From NCBI GenBank assembly GCA_002733915.1, contig NVXN01000012.1, positions 18,045 through 25,947 of the forward strand: a DNA stretch of 7,903 bases, given 5' to 3'. The stretch comes from Aequorivita sp. GTDB lineage: Bacteria; Bacteroidota; Bacteroidia; Flavobacteriales; Flavobacteriaceae. Below are positions 1 through 7,569 of the stretch, piece by piece; position 1 is the first letter of the stretch; each line of letters starts with the position of its first letter. Both the position numbers and the translations under genes were made by a program. The notes below the pieces were generated by a model. It did no database searches, was not told the origin of the DNA, and saw nothing but the letters and a program-made list of their open reading frames with translations.

Positions 1-631
1 GGCCAAGTACAGATTTTGATATGCCTTTCCCTTCTGAGCCCATAATGATGGCCAATGGTTTTTTTAAATCTAAAGAATAAATTTCTGTATTCGTTTTTTC
101 GGAGGCTGCTATGGTCGTAATTCCTGAACCTTGCAAATAAAAAATTGCATCTTTAATATGCTCTACTTTACAAATTGGAATTTTAAAAATTGCTCCGGCT
201 GAAGTCTTAACAGTATCACCGGAAACAGGAGCCCCTCCTGATTTTTGAATTATAACTGCGTCAACTCCCGTGCATTCTGCCGTGCGCAAGATTGCACCAA
301 AATTTCTAACATCTGTTATTTGGTCAAGGATGAGGAAAAGTGGAGTTTTTTGAGTCTCTAAAACCTTTTCAACAATTGTTTCCAGTGATTGAAAAGCTAT
401 TGGCGATGTAAGTGCTACAATGCCCTGATGATTTCCCCTAGTGAGTCTATTCAGTTTTTCAAATGGAACTATATTTATAGATACATCTGCCTTTTCAAGA
501 TCTTTTACAAGACTCTCAATTTTATCATTCTCTGCTCCCTTTTGGATATAAACCTTATCAAAAACAATGTTTGAAGCCAATGCTTCTTTTATTGGGTAAA
601 TGCCAAAGATGGTATTTGTTTTGTCTTGCAT
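1..631 (-). CDS. rlmB: 23S rRNA (guanosine-2'-O-)-methyltransferase, SpoU/TrmH family, 3' end outside window
   Basis: This gene encodes a SAM-dependent SPOUT-class methyltransferase that 2'-O-methylates rRNA; the layout matches RlmB, which in E. coli modifies G2251 of 23S rRNA in the cytoplasm. I translated it from the ATG at 631-629 through 210 codons to the left edge. Residues 9-75 form the N-terminal substrate-binding domain (FGIYPIKEAL near the start, NHQGIVAL at 67-74). The catalytic SPOUT domain follows: motif 1 is TDVRNFGAILRTAE at 106-119, with the family's Asn (N110) and Arg (R116), and motif 2 is IIMGSEGKGIS at 195-205, with E200. The knotted C-terminal motif 3, about 35-40 residues, lies beyond the window, so this is an edge truncation and not a pseudogene. 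It sits downstream of the susCD unit on the same strand, but a terminator and a likely promoter separate them. A TrmH-type tRNA methylase is the alternative; the N-terminal domain favours RlmB. Confidence 0.93.
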   Translation of the reverse strand, partial: MQDKTNTIFGIYPIKEALASNIVFDKVYIQKGAENDKIESLVKDLEKADVSINIVPFEKLNRLTRGNHQGIVALTSPIAFQSLETIVEKVLETQKTPLFLILDQITDVRNFGAILRTAECTGVDAVIIQKSGGAPVSGDTVKTSAGAIFKIPICKVEHIKDAIFYLQGSGITTIAASEKTNTEIYSLDLKKPLAIIMGSEGKGISKSVLG

Positions 632-662
632 AATTAATTGCTTATTTCTTAAGAATTCGCAA

Positions 663-670
663 CAAAGGTA
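663..670 (-). promoter_or_regulatory. Probable -7 promoter box of rlmB
   Basis: Read on the minus strand this is TACCTTTG, an exact match to the Bacteroidota housekeeping sigma -7 consensus TAnnTTTG. It lies 31 bases upstream of the rlmB ATG, which would give a leader of roughly 25 bases. No TTTG or TTG is seen at the usual 19-20 base distance upstream, so the -33 element is weak or missing. The site lies just past the terminator of the upstream unit, which fits rlmB being transcribed separately. Confidence 0.5.
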
Positions 671-708
671 ATTAGAATATTCTTGCTTTTAAGTTTTTAA
701 TTATATGC

Positions 709-742
709 AAAAAAAAACACCCCTTAAGATAAGGGGTGTTTT
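709..742 (-). terminator. Intrinsic terminator ending the susC-susD-lipoprotein unit
   Basis: A perfect 12-bp inverted repeat (714-725 with 731-742, core CACCCCTT/AAGGGGTG) encloses a 5-base loop. On the minus strand it runs into an unbroken run of about 9 T (709-717), the classical rho-independent form. It begins 24 bases after the stop codon of the small lipoprotein gene, so it should end that transcript and insulate rlmB. On the plus strand the T run is only four bases, so it is mainly a minus-strand terminator. Confidence 0.9.
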
Positions 743-765
743 GCAAATTATAGGTTATCTAAAAT

Positions 766-1191
766 TTAATTTTTAACTCCTATTAAAGCTCTACCACCTG
801 AAACAACATCAGCTTCTCCCTGAATTGCAAGGCGGAAGAAACGTCTTGTGTCGTCTATAGAATTATCTACAGCCGTAACACCAAACATGGTTTCACGCGT
901 ATTTGCCGGGATAGTAACTGTATTTTCAAAAGTATAATTTTCAGGTGCAGTAGGCAAAGTATCCACAGGTATTGTTATTACAGTGAATGTTCTATCTGAA
1001 CTTGATAAATCTGAAACAAATACCTTAACACTATCTGTTTTACTACCTCCTTCTGGAACACTTATGTTCTTGTTAGGGGTTACAAAACCAACTACGGTTT
1101 TTCGATCGGTGTTATAGTCATCATAAGTTTCACAAGAAACAGCGATGATGGCTATTGTAAGTATAACAATTAATATATTAACTCTTTTCAT
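766..1191 (-). CDS. Small outer-membrane lipoprotein, Calx-beta-like, third gene of the susCD unit
   Basis: This 141-residue protein is not one I can name. Residues 1-19 form a lipoprotein signal peptide (MKR, then a hydrophobic core rich in Ile/Val) ending in the lipobox AVSC with Cys20 as the lipidated residue; acidic residues follow (CETYDD), as expected for surface export in Bacteroidota. The mature part is beta-strand rich: an SVPEGG segment at about 45-50, alternating hydrophobic strands, then VTIPANTRETMFGVTAVDNS at about 92-111. That ordering resembles the Calx-beta fold (PEGG, then VTIPAG, then F.V...D). It starts 20 bases after the susD stop and ends just before the terminator, so it is most likely co-transcribed and may occupy the accessory surface-lipoprotein position that SusE/SusF hold in starch systems. 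No catalytic motif is visible. The family assignment is inference from pattern only. Confidence 0.82.
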   Translation of the reverse strand: MKRVNILIVILTIAIIAVSCETYDDYNTDRKTVVGFVTPNKNISVPEGGSKTDSVKVFVSDLSSSDRTFTVITIPVDTLPTAPENYTFENTVTIPANTRETMFGVTAVDNSIDDTRRFFRLAIQGEADVVSGGRALIGVKN

Positions 1192-1211
1192 TTTGATACA
1201 ATTTAAAATTA

Positions 1212-2648
1212 TTAATACCCAGGATTTTGTGTCAGGTTTGGATTTAAGTCCGTTGCAGATTGTGGAATGGGCAATTGAAATTTATTACTTCCTGCAGGTA
1301 ATGTTAATTGATCTGAAGGAGTACCGGTTCCATCAGCAAGATCTCCAAAGCTTTCACGTTCTACAGCCTGTCCCCATCTCTTAATGTCAAAGAATCGTTG
1401 GCATTCAAATGCAAATTCTAGTCTTCTTTCCAAACGGATAGCATCGCGTAAAGCTGTACCTGTTTCTCCACTTGGTGGGGTAGTATATCTTTTCGATCTC
1501 ACTTTATCCAATGCTGTTCTGGCAGGACCTTCTTGACCTAAATTGTAGTATGCTTCTGCAGCATTTAAAGATGCTTCTGCAGCTCTAAATATTTTTAAAT
1601 CTACTAAACCATTAGTTTGTCCAGGTCTTCCGAACAATTTTTTGATAGCATTAAAGTCTAGGTTATCCGCGTTGTTACTTGCTTGTAATGTATAAGCGTC
1701 TTTACGAATATCATCATCTTCAAATAATTGATACAGTTCGTAAGAAACAACATATTCTGGGATAAGATTTGTAAGGCCTCCTTGGCTCCAAGTTACACCG
1801 ATGTTAAATCCAAGAATGGATAATTCATTTTCTATGTAAAAAAGTACTCCAGCTCTACTTGTATCTTCCCATACATCCACAACATCTGTGCGAGGGGCTA
1901 CCGGGGTGCTTACACCGTTAGCTACATTTATAGCATTTTGCCATTGGCCCATGTAAAGATATACACGTGATAATAAAACTCTTACAGCATCTTTTCCCAT
2001 TCTACCTGGTCCATTGGTCTCATTTATGTCAGCTAATGCTTCTGATAAATCTTGTGCAATTTTATCATAGGTTGCGCCAACGGTTTCTCTTGCAGGTTCA
2101 ATTAGCGGATCAGGCTCAGTAACATAGGCAATACCTAAACTTCCGTTTGCGTCACCTGATTGAGTAGGTATTTTTGCAAAGAAAGTTGCAAGGTCTAAAT
2201 GTGCAAGAGCTCTTAAAGCTTTGGCCTCAGCAACCACGTTTGCTTTGTTTTCACCTTCATAATCTTCACTATTAGAAATTAGCAAGTTTGCGCGGTTTAT
2301 CAATTGATAGGCTCTTTGGTACAAGCCGCCCATTGGTTCATCAGCGGCACCGTACTGCCAGTTATGTAGTGTTCTTCTGGTATTTCTTCCACGTTGTGCG
2401 AAAGTAACATTATCTGAAAGTACATCTGGAGCATCGTACATTCCTCCAGCATCACTTCCACCATATAGTGGTCCGAATGTTAGTGCTCTGTAGATCCCAC
2501 GAGTGGCATTTTCAAAATCTTCTGCCGTAACATAGGCATTTTCTGTACCGAACTCATCGAAAGGTACTTGATCCAGTTCTTCATCACAGGAAGTTAAGCC
2601 CCCTACGAATAATGCCAAAACTGTTATTTTATAAATTATGTTTTTCAT
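1212..2648 (-). CDS. SusD/RagB-family surface nutrient-binding lipoprotein
   Basis: SusD proteins are surface lipoproteins that cap the extracellular face of a SusC transporter and help capture ligand. The 478-residue length is usual for the family. The signal peptide ends in the lipobox LTSC with Cys21, followed by DEELD. The N-terminal SusD-like domain includes the family helix EAKALRALAHLDL at 141-153, part of the TPR-like scaffold. The C-terminal RagB/SusD signature is clear: ERRLEFAFECQRFFDIKRWG at 407-426, and the terminal LPIPQ...DLNPNLTQNPGY at 459-478. One small oddity is Cys-Gln at 416-417, where Gly-His is common. It lies 18 bases downstream of the susC stop and 20 bases upstream of the small lipoprotein gene, indicating one transcript. 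The substrate cannot be told from the sequence: no glycan-degrading enzyme is nearby, and peptide (RagB-like) or other ligands remain possible. Confidence 0.96.
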   Translation of the reverse strand: MKNIIYKITVLALFVGGLTSCDEELDQVPFDEFGTENAYVTAEDFENATRGIYRALTFGPLYGGSDAGGMYDAPDVLSDNVTFAQRGRNTRRTLHNWQYGAADEPMGGLYQRAYQLINRANLLISNSEDYEGENKANVVAEAKALRALAHLDLATFFAKIPTQSGDANGSLGIAYVTEPDPLIEPARETVGATYDKIAQDLSEALADINETNGPGRMGKDAVRVLLSRVYLYMGQWQNAINVANGVSTPVAPRTDVVDVWEDTSRAGVLFYIENELSILGFNIGVTWSQGGLTNLIPEYVVSYELYQLFEDDDIRKDAYTLQASNNADNLDFNAIKKLFGRPGQTNGLVDLKIFRAAEASLNAAEAYYNLGQEGPARTALDKVRSKRYTTPPSGETGTALRDAIRLERRLEFAFECQRFFDIKRWGQAVERESFGDLADGTGTPSDQLTLPAGSNKFQLPIPQSATDLNPNLTQNPGY

Positions 2649-2666
2649 TTTACTTTTTTTTTAGAA

Positions 2667-5600
2667 TTAGAAACTTACGTCCAAACCTACTTGGAAAGAT
2701 TTTGTGTTTGGATAGCTATATAGAGTAGCCTCACCAGGTGCTACTACATCTGCAAAAGAAATAGTTTCACCAGATGAAAGACCTACCTCAGGATCTCCCC
2801 AGAATTTTGTGAAAGTCAATAAGTTTTGGCCTTGTGCATAAATTCTTAAAGAGCTAATTGGAGTTTTTTCCAAATATTTATTTGGGAAACTGTATGACAA
2901 CGTAATGTTTCGCATACGTATATAATCTCCTTTTTCTAACCAACGGTCAGAATTTCCAGTAACAGTTGCGTCATCTGCAGCATAAATTGGACTTGGTAAT
3001 ACCCCTGTATCACCAGGTTGTTGCCAGTAGTTGAAAGCTCCAACTGATTGATTGTCAGAGATTGCAAGACCGTCAGATTCACGATCGCTTCTCACAAAGT
3101 TATTGATCCAGTTTCCAGCTTTGAATACGAAATCTGTACGTAATCCAAATCCTTTATAGGTAATGTTAGAGAAGAAACCTCCTTCTTTGTCTGCAATTGT
3201 AGATTTTCCTTGGAAAACACGATTGTCGTTTTCGTCAGTAGGTAAGTCTGAAGCAAAATATGTGTTGCCATCGGCTCCGTAGAACAGGGATCTTCCTGTA
3301 GCTGGATCAACACCTGCATAGCGAATTAAGAAATGCTCATTAATTTTTCTACCCTCGCTATATCGTATATTGAAAGCATTAGGAGTCACGTCTTCACCGT
3401 CAGGTAATTGTACTATCTCAGTATCCAAGAATATAATGTTACCTCCTAAAGTCCAAGTGAAATCTGGAGAACGGAATATGTCCGCTTTTAAAGAGATTTC
3501 TAGACCTTTATTTTGAATTTCACCAAGGTTACCGGCAATACCTTCTACGCCATCCGGGTCAATAATACCGGCTTCCCACGCTGTTGGAATGTCGAAAAGT
3601 AGATCTGTAGTATTTCTGATGAAATAATCAGATACTAAACTAAGACGTTTATTGAACATGTTTAGCTCTAAACCTACGTTATAGGTCTCGGTAGTTTCCC
3701 ACTGAATTTCAGGGTTTGCTACTCGTGCAGGGATAGTTGCTGAACCACCTGGATAAGAGTCAAAAGTTACAGTACCTTGCGATGCGTAACGTGGAATACC
3801 ATCTCGGTTACCTACAGTACCGTAAGCAGCTCTAATTTTAAGATCGTTTACAGCATCAATAGAAAAGAAATCTTCTTTTGCAATGTTCCAACCAAGACTT
3901 CCACTGTAGAAAGTACCGTATTGTACATCTTTACCAAAGTTAGAAGAACCGTCACGGCGCACAGACCCAGATAATAGATATTTTTCTTTGTAGTCATAAT
4001 CTGCAAAAGCACCATAGGAAACAAGAGTTAATCTGCTTCTATTGGTAAATCCGTTTGTTAGCACTGCAGCATTAGCTTGGGTAGTTAATAAAGCAGATGG
4101 GAAACCGATGCTTCTTACAAATGCTCTGTTAAACTCATTCATGTTATATTCATAAAGACCCAACACGTTTAAGTTGTGGTTATTCTTGTTAAGATTGTAA
4201 ACCAAACGATTACTTATGGTCAAATCCAGTCTGTGTTGTTGGTCGTCAAACTTATTTCCTGGGTTATCAGGGTCTCCAATAAGAGCATCCAAGATACCAC
4301 CTGGCTTAGAATAACTTTCTCTTCGAGTAGCTCCCCAGTTTACAGCAACATTAAAGCCGTAACTCCAGTTTTTACTAAAGGTAACCACAGCATCAACACT
4401 ACCGATTGTACGGTTTTCAATATCTTCACTAGGCTCTGATAATAAAGCTCCACGAACTGGGAAACCAGTGTGTGTTGGGTTGTATACTGGATTTCCATTC
4501 TCGTCAACTACAGTATTTCCGTCCTCATCTAAAAGAAATTCTGTCTCATAACCATTATAATCCAACATTCCGCGGAATGGGTTTTGTGAGTTGTTTCTAT
4601 CACGTGGCTCATCACTCATAGAGCGTGAATAACCTACGTTTACACCGACTGAAAGCCACTCTTTAGCGTCAAAGTTTACGTTAAGGCGTGTTCCTAATCT
4701 TTCAAAACCATCAATATTATCAATGATACCAGTATTTCTGTCGTTTGATACTGAAAAATAATAATCCATTTTTTCTGCACCCCCTGAAATAGAAAGACTG
4801 TTATTTTGAATAATACCGTCTTTTAATATAAGCTCTTGCCAGTCTACTTCTCTGTCCAATAGGGTTTGACGCTCTGGTGAACCAGGTTGTGTTGTAACAC
4901 CAGGAAGGGTAGCTGCACCGGTTACACCTAATGCATAAAGCTCTGCCTCATACTGCATTTTTTCAGCAGCGGACATCATTGTGTAATTTTGTTCAATAAT
5001 TGAGGTGGTTCCGTATCTTGAACTGAAACGGATTACTGCATCTTTATTTCTGTTACCAGTTTTAGTTGTAATTACAACTACTCCATTCGCACCACGTGAA
5101 CCATAACGTGCAGTAGTAGCTGCATCCTTAAGAATTGTTATATTCTCAATATCCTCGTTTGGTATGTTTGCTAAGTCTTCTTCTCTAATAGGTGCTCCAT
5201 CCACAATATATAAAGGTGAAGATGCTCCAGCAGTTAAAGACCCTGTACCACGAATACGAACAAAAGCTCCTTGACCCGGCTTACCGTTGGCAGCAGTTAC
5301 CTGTACCCCGGCGGCCTTACCTTGCAGCATGTTGTCAATACTGGTAGTCGGCGCCATTTGTGCCAGTTCCGAAGCGGAAATTGATACAACAGCTGATGTC
5401 TGTACTGTTTGGTTTCGTGTAGAATATCCCGTAACTACTACCTCTTCCAAAGATGCACCGGGCACCAATGTTACATCAATAGTGTTTTGAGCGCCTACTT
5501 TCACTTCCTTGGTGTCGAAACCTACATAACTAAAGGTAAGTGTTTGGCCCACATTGGCAGAGATGGTATAGTTTCCATCAAAATCTGACTGTGTTCCAGT

Positions 5601-5750
5601 ACTTGTTCCTTTAATAATAACGTTTGCACCAGGCAATGGCAGACCTGTATCGTCTGTCACCGTACCTGTAATAGTTTTTTGCTGTGCGAAGGTAAGCTGC
5701 ACAACTAACGCTAATAATAGCGTTAAAATTCCACTAAACTTTGTTCTCAT
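2667..5750 (-). CDS. SusC/RagA-family TonB-linked outer-membrane transporter
   Basis: This is a 1027-residue TonB-dependent outer-membrane importer that would pair with the adjacent SusD lid and draw energy from TonB-ExbBD. Domains in order: Sec signal peptide 1-22 (LTFA before QQ); carboxypeptidase-regulatory-like beta-sandwich at about 27-95 (TGTVTDDTGLPLPGANV, then FDGNYTI and FSYVGF); the linker EEVVVTGY at 102-109; plug domain at about 112-232 with VRIRGTGSL, PLYIVDG and the SusC signature ILKDAATTARYGSRGANGVV at 206-225; then the beta-barrel, with SGSVRRDGSSNFG near residue 600 and GQNLLTFTKFWGDPEV near 980. It ends in Phe (LDVSF), as barrel proteins do. There is no N-terminal secretin/STN signalling domain, so control through an anti-sigma factor is unlikely. 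The start is chosen because MRTK opens a complete signal peptide. It is first in a three-gene unit. Substrate unknown. Confidence 0.97.
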   Translation of the reverse strand: MRTKFSGILTLLLALVVQLTFAQQKTITGTVTDDTGLPLPGANVIIKGTSTGTQSDFDGNYTISANVGQTLTFSYVGFDTKEVKVGAQNTIDVTLVPGASLEEVVVTGYSTRNQTVQTSAVVSISASELAQMAPTTSIDNMLQGKAAGVQVTAANGKPGQGAFVRIRGTGSLTAGASSPLYIVDGAPIREEDLANIPNEDIENITILKDAATTARYGSRGANGVVVITTKTGNRNKDAVIRFSSRYGTTSIIEQNYTMMSAAEKMQYEAELYALGVTGAATLPGVTTQPGSPERQTLLDREVDWQELILKDGIIQNNSLSISGGAEKMDYYFSVSNDRNTGIIDNIDGFERLGTRLNVNFDAKEWLSVGVNVGYSRSMSDEPRDRNNSQNPFRGMLDYNGYETEFLLDEDGNTVVDENGNPVYNPTHTGFPVRGALLSEPSEDIENRTIGSVDAVVTFSKNWSYGFNVAVNWGATRRESYSKPGGILDALIGDPDNPGNKFDDQQHRLDLTISNRLVYNLNKNNHNLNVLGLYEYNMNEFNRAFVRSIGFPSALLTTQANAAVLTNGFTNRSRLTLVSYGAFADYDYKEKYLLSGSVRRDGSSNFGKDVQYGTFYSGSLGWNIAKEDFFSIDAVNDLKIRAAYGTVGNRDGIPRYASQGTVTFDSYPGGSATIPARVANPEIQWETTETYNVGLELNMFNKRLSLVSDYFIRNTTDLLFDIPTAWEAGIIDPDGVEGIAGNLGEIQNKGLEISLKADIFRSPDFTWTLGGNIIFLDTEIVQLPDGEDVTPNAFNIRYSEGRKINEHFLIRYAGVDPATGRSLFYGADGNTYFASDLPTDENDNRVFQGKSTIADKEGGFFSNITYKGFGLRTDFVFKAGNWINNFVRSDRESDGLAISDNQSVGAFNYWQQPGDTGVLPSPIYAADDATVTGNSDRWLEKGDYIRMRNITLSYSFPNKYLEKTPISSLRIYAQGQNLLTFTKFWGDPEVGLSSGETISFADVVAPGEATLYSYPNTKSFQVGLDVSF

Positions 5751-5793
5751 TTTTATAAATTATTTGAATTAGCCAACGGCAAAAATCATAATA

Positions 5794-5824
5794 AAAAGTT
5801 AATTACACAAGTATTTGCTCCCAA
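5794..5824 (-). promoter_or_regulatory. Weak candidate promoter for the susC unit
   Basis: On the minus strand TTGG (5821-5824), a 19-base spacer and TAACTTTT (5794-5801) approximate the Bacteroidota promoter pattern TTG / TAnnTTTG, with the last base of the -7 box not matching. It lies about 44 bases upstream of the susC ATG, inside the 121-base gap after the Omp85-type gene. No terminator hairpin is visible in that gap, so read-through from the upstream gene is also possible. Confidence 0.3.
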
Positions 5825-5871
5825 TTTTTATGTTTTATTTGGCGAAATAGTGTGGGTTGGCGGAATGTTTG

Positions 5872-7569
5872 TTAAAATTTTGAAGAAATGCTGATATGTA
5901 TTTTTGTATTTGAAAAACTGAAACTTCCATTTTGTGAGTTTCCATTTGCCACATTAAAACGGAATAATCCTGCCTTGGTGCTTAAGCCAAGACCCAGTCC
6001 AAAACTGTAGAGGTTCTGTTTTAATGAGGCGGTCTCATTCTCAAAATACGCCGCATCTATGATGGAGTGTATGAATACCCCCTCATTAAATAGATAGCGG
6101 TACTCCGTATTTATTACCGAAAATAGCGAAGCGTCAATACTGTTTTCATTAAACCCCCGAATACTGTTAATTCCGCCAAAGCGGAACAATTCATTTATCA
6201 AATAACTGTCACTGAAAAGAACACTTGTGCTATTTTGAACAAAAATGGAATTTTTATAATTTAAATTGAAAATGTTGCTAATTCTGGATTCTACGCTAAA
6301 TTGATCTTCAGAATTCCCTTCTCTTTTGCGAGACCCAATGCCCATGTCTAAAAATATTGCCGTCTTCACCGGAAAAAGTTTTCGATTTTGTGGTTTTATA
6401 TAGGTGCCTCCCGCAATAAAAAACTTTGATTTAAAATCTTGCACGGGCACGCCCGCTATTGCTTCATCCAATAAATTGCTGGATTCGTAGCCTTTGTAAC
6501 CAACGTAAACTGTAGATTTTGGGTCTATTTGGTAGGTAGTGCGTATTTGCTGCTCCGTGGTAATAAAGGTACTGTCTCTTTTAAAAATCTTTAGTTCTCC
6601 GCTTAGTCCAAATGGTGTTCCCAAAATGTAAGGCAGGGTGAGTCGTGTTCTGAAGTTTACCTGCTCTTCGCCATCGGCTTTATAATTTATTAAAAGTTGC
6701 TCGCCATAATTTAAGTTGTTGTTCAATTCTAAATTAAGATATCCGTTAAAAGTCAATTTTTGGGTTTCCTCATCGGTGGCGAAACCCAAAATACCGTCAA
6801 ATAAATTATTGTTCTGCTTTTCCAAATAAAAATATACTGCCGTTGAGTCTTTTCGGAACAAAGCTTCGGGGGGTTTTATGGTGGAGACAAAGCCTAGGCT
6901 GTTTAGGTTTTCGTTTTGGGCTACTAATTTCTTTTGATTAAAAACACGCCCTTTACGAACGCCCGCATAATATTTCAAAAATGATTTTGGAAACTTTTCA
7001 TAACCCTTCACAACTATCGAATCTACGGTTCTAATAGCTCCGTTGTCCACGAGTAAATTTGCGCCCAAGACGCCGTTTTCACCTTTTTCAAGTTGGGTGA
7101 GCTTTACGCGTGCAAAAGCATTCCCTTTTTGGTTGCGAATTGCGGTAAGCATTCCGAGTGCGCGGGGAATAGTTTCAAAAGGAAGTTTAAAATAGGTTTC
7201 CGTAATTTCGGAAGAGATTCGCTGAAGTTCTTTTTTGGTAAAATCTTCTTCTGAATAGAAAACCTTTATTTCGCTGTACTTTTTTCCGAGAAAGAAATCT
7301 GCAACATAGCTGCTGTCGTTTTCTTTTTTAAGCTGAAGCAATTCACTTTCAATAAACCCCATGCGCTGAAGCTTAAGATAAAGCGTGTCGGTTTCATTTT
7401 TTATTGAATTGAAATCTTCAAAAGTTGTTTGCATTTGAAGCGAGTCTTTAATGCCTTCGGAAATTGGTTTTTCTGTTTTTAGGGAAAGGGTGAGTTCCTG
7501 TGCATTTATTCCGAAGAAAAAACAGGTATACATATTAAGGTATAGAAAAATATACAGGAATCTTTTCAA
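5872..7569 (-). CDS. Omp85-superfamily outer-membrane protein, TamA/BamA-like, with POTRA domains and TTG start
   Basis: Omp85 proteins use periplasmic POTRA domains and a C-terminal barrel to insert or secrete proteins at the outer membrane. This one has 565 residues: signal peptide about 1-23 (KRF, hydrophobic core, INA before Q), a pre-barrel region 24-252, and a barrel from about 257 to the C-terminal Phe (ISSKF). The best POTRA is at 178-252 (IRTVDSIVVKGYEKFPKSFL..., a helix with NLNSLGF, closing strand VYFYLEK). Two weaker POTRA-like units fit at about 50-98 and 99-177, giving a TamA-like architecture. The barrel carries the diagnostic loop-6 motif FGGINSIRGF, with R471-G472-F473. The start codon is TTG (7569-7567): no ATG lies between it and the in-frame TAG at 7596-7594, and the next ATG (codon 13) would remove the basic end of the signal peptide. 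No TamB or two-partner-secretion exoprotein is adjacent. The client is unknown. Confidence 0.85.
   Translation of the reverse strand: MKRFLYIFLYLNMYTCFFFGINAQELTLSLKTEKPISEGIKDSLQMQTTFEDFNSIKNETDTLYLKLQRMGFIESELLQLKKENDSSYVADFFLGKKYSEIKVFYSEEDFTKKELQRISSEITETYFKLPFETIPRALGMLTAIRNQKGNAFARVKLTQLEKGENGVLGANLLVDNGAIRTVDSIVVKGYEKFPKSFLKYYAGVRKGRVFNQKKLVAQNENLNSLGFVSTIKPPEALFRKDSTAVYFYLEKQNNNLFDGILGFATDEETQKLTFNGYLNLELNNNLNYGEQLLINYKADGEEQVNFRTRLTLPYILGTPFGLSGELKIFKRDSTFITTEQQIRTTYQIDPKSTVYVGYKGYESSNLLDEAIAGVPVQDFKSKFFIAGGTYIKPQNRKLFPVKTAIFLDMGIGSRKREGNSEDQFSVESRISNIFNLNYKNSIFVQNSTSVLFSDSYLINELFRFGGINSIRGFNENSIDASLFSVINTEYRYLFNEGVFIHSIIDAAYFENETASLKQNLYSFGLGLGLSTKAGLFRFNVANGNSQNGSFSFSNTKIHISISSKF

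Noticed and set aside
389..574. A 61-codon plus-strand ORF within rlmB.
   Set aside because: It is antisense to the conserved N-terminal domain of the methyltransferase, and its translation has no recognisable features.
3092..5490. Several open frames of 65-87 codons inside susC, on both strands.
   Set aside because: They lie wholly within a well-supported 1027-codon gene, have no family features, and are shadows of its codon pattern.
5772..5861. GCCAAC (5772-5777) and GTTGGC (5856-5861) form an inverted pair in the gap upstream of susC.
   Set aside because: Six bases separated by about 80 bases are expected by chance and would not make a stable structure.
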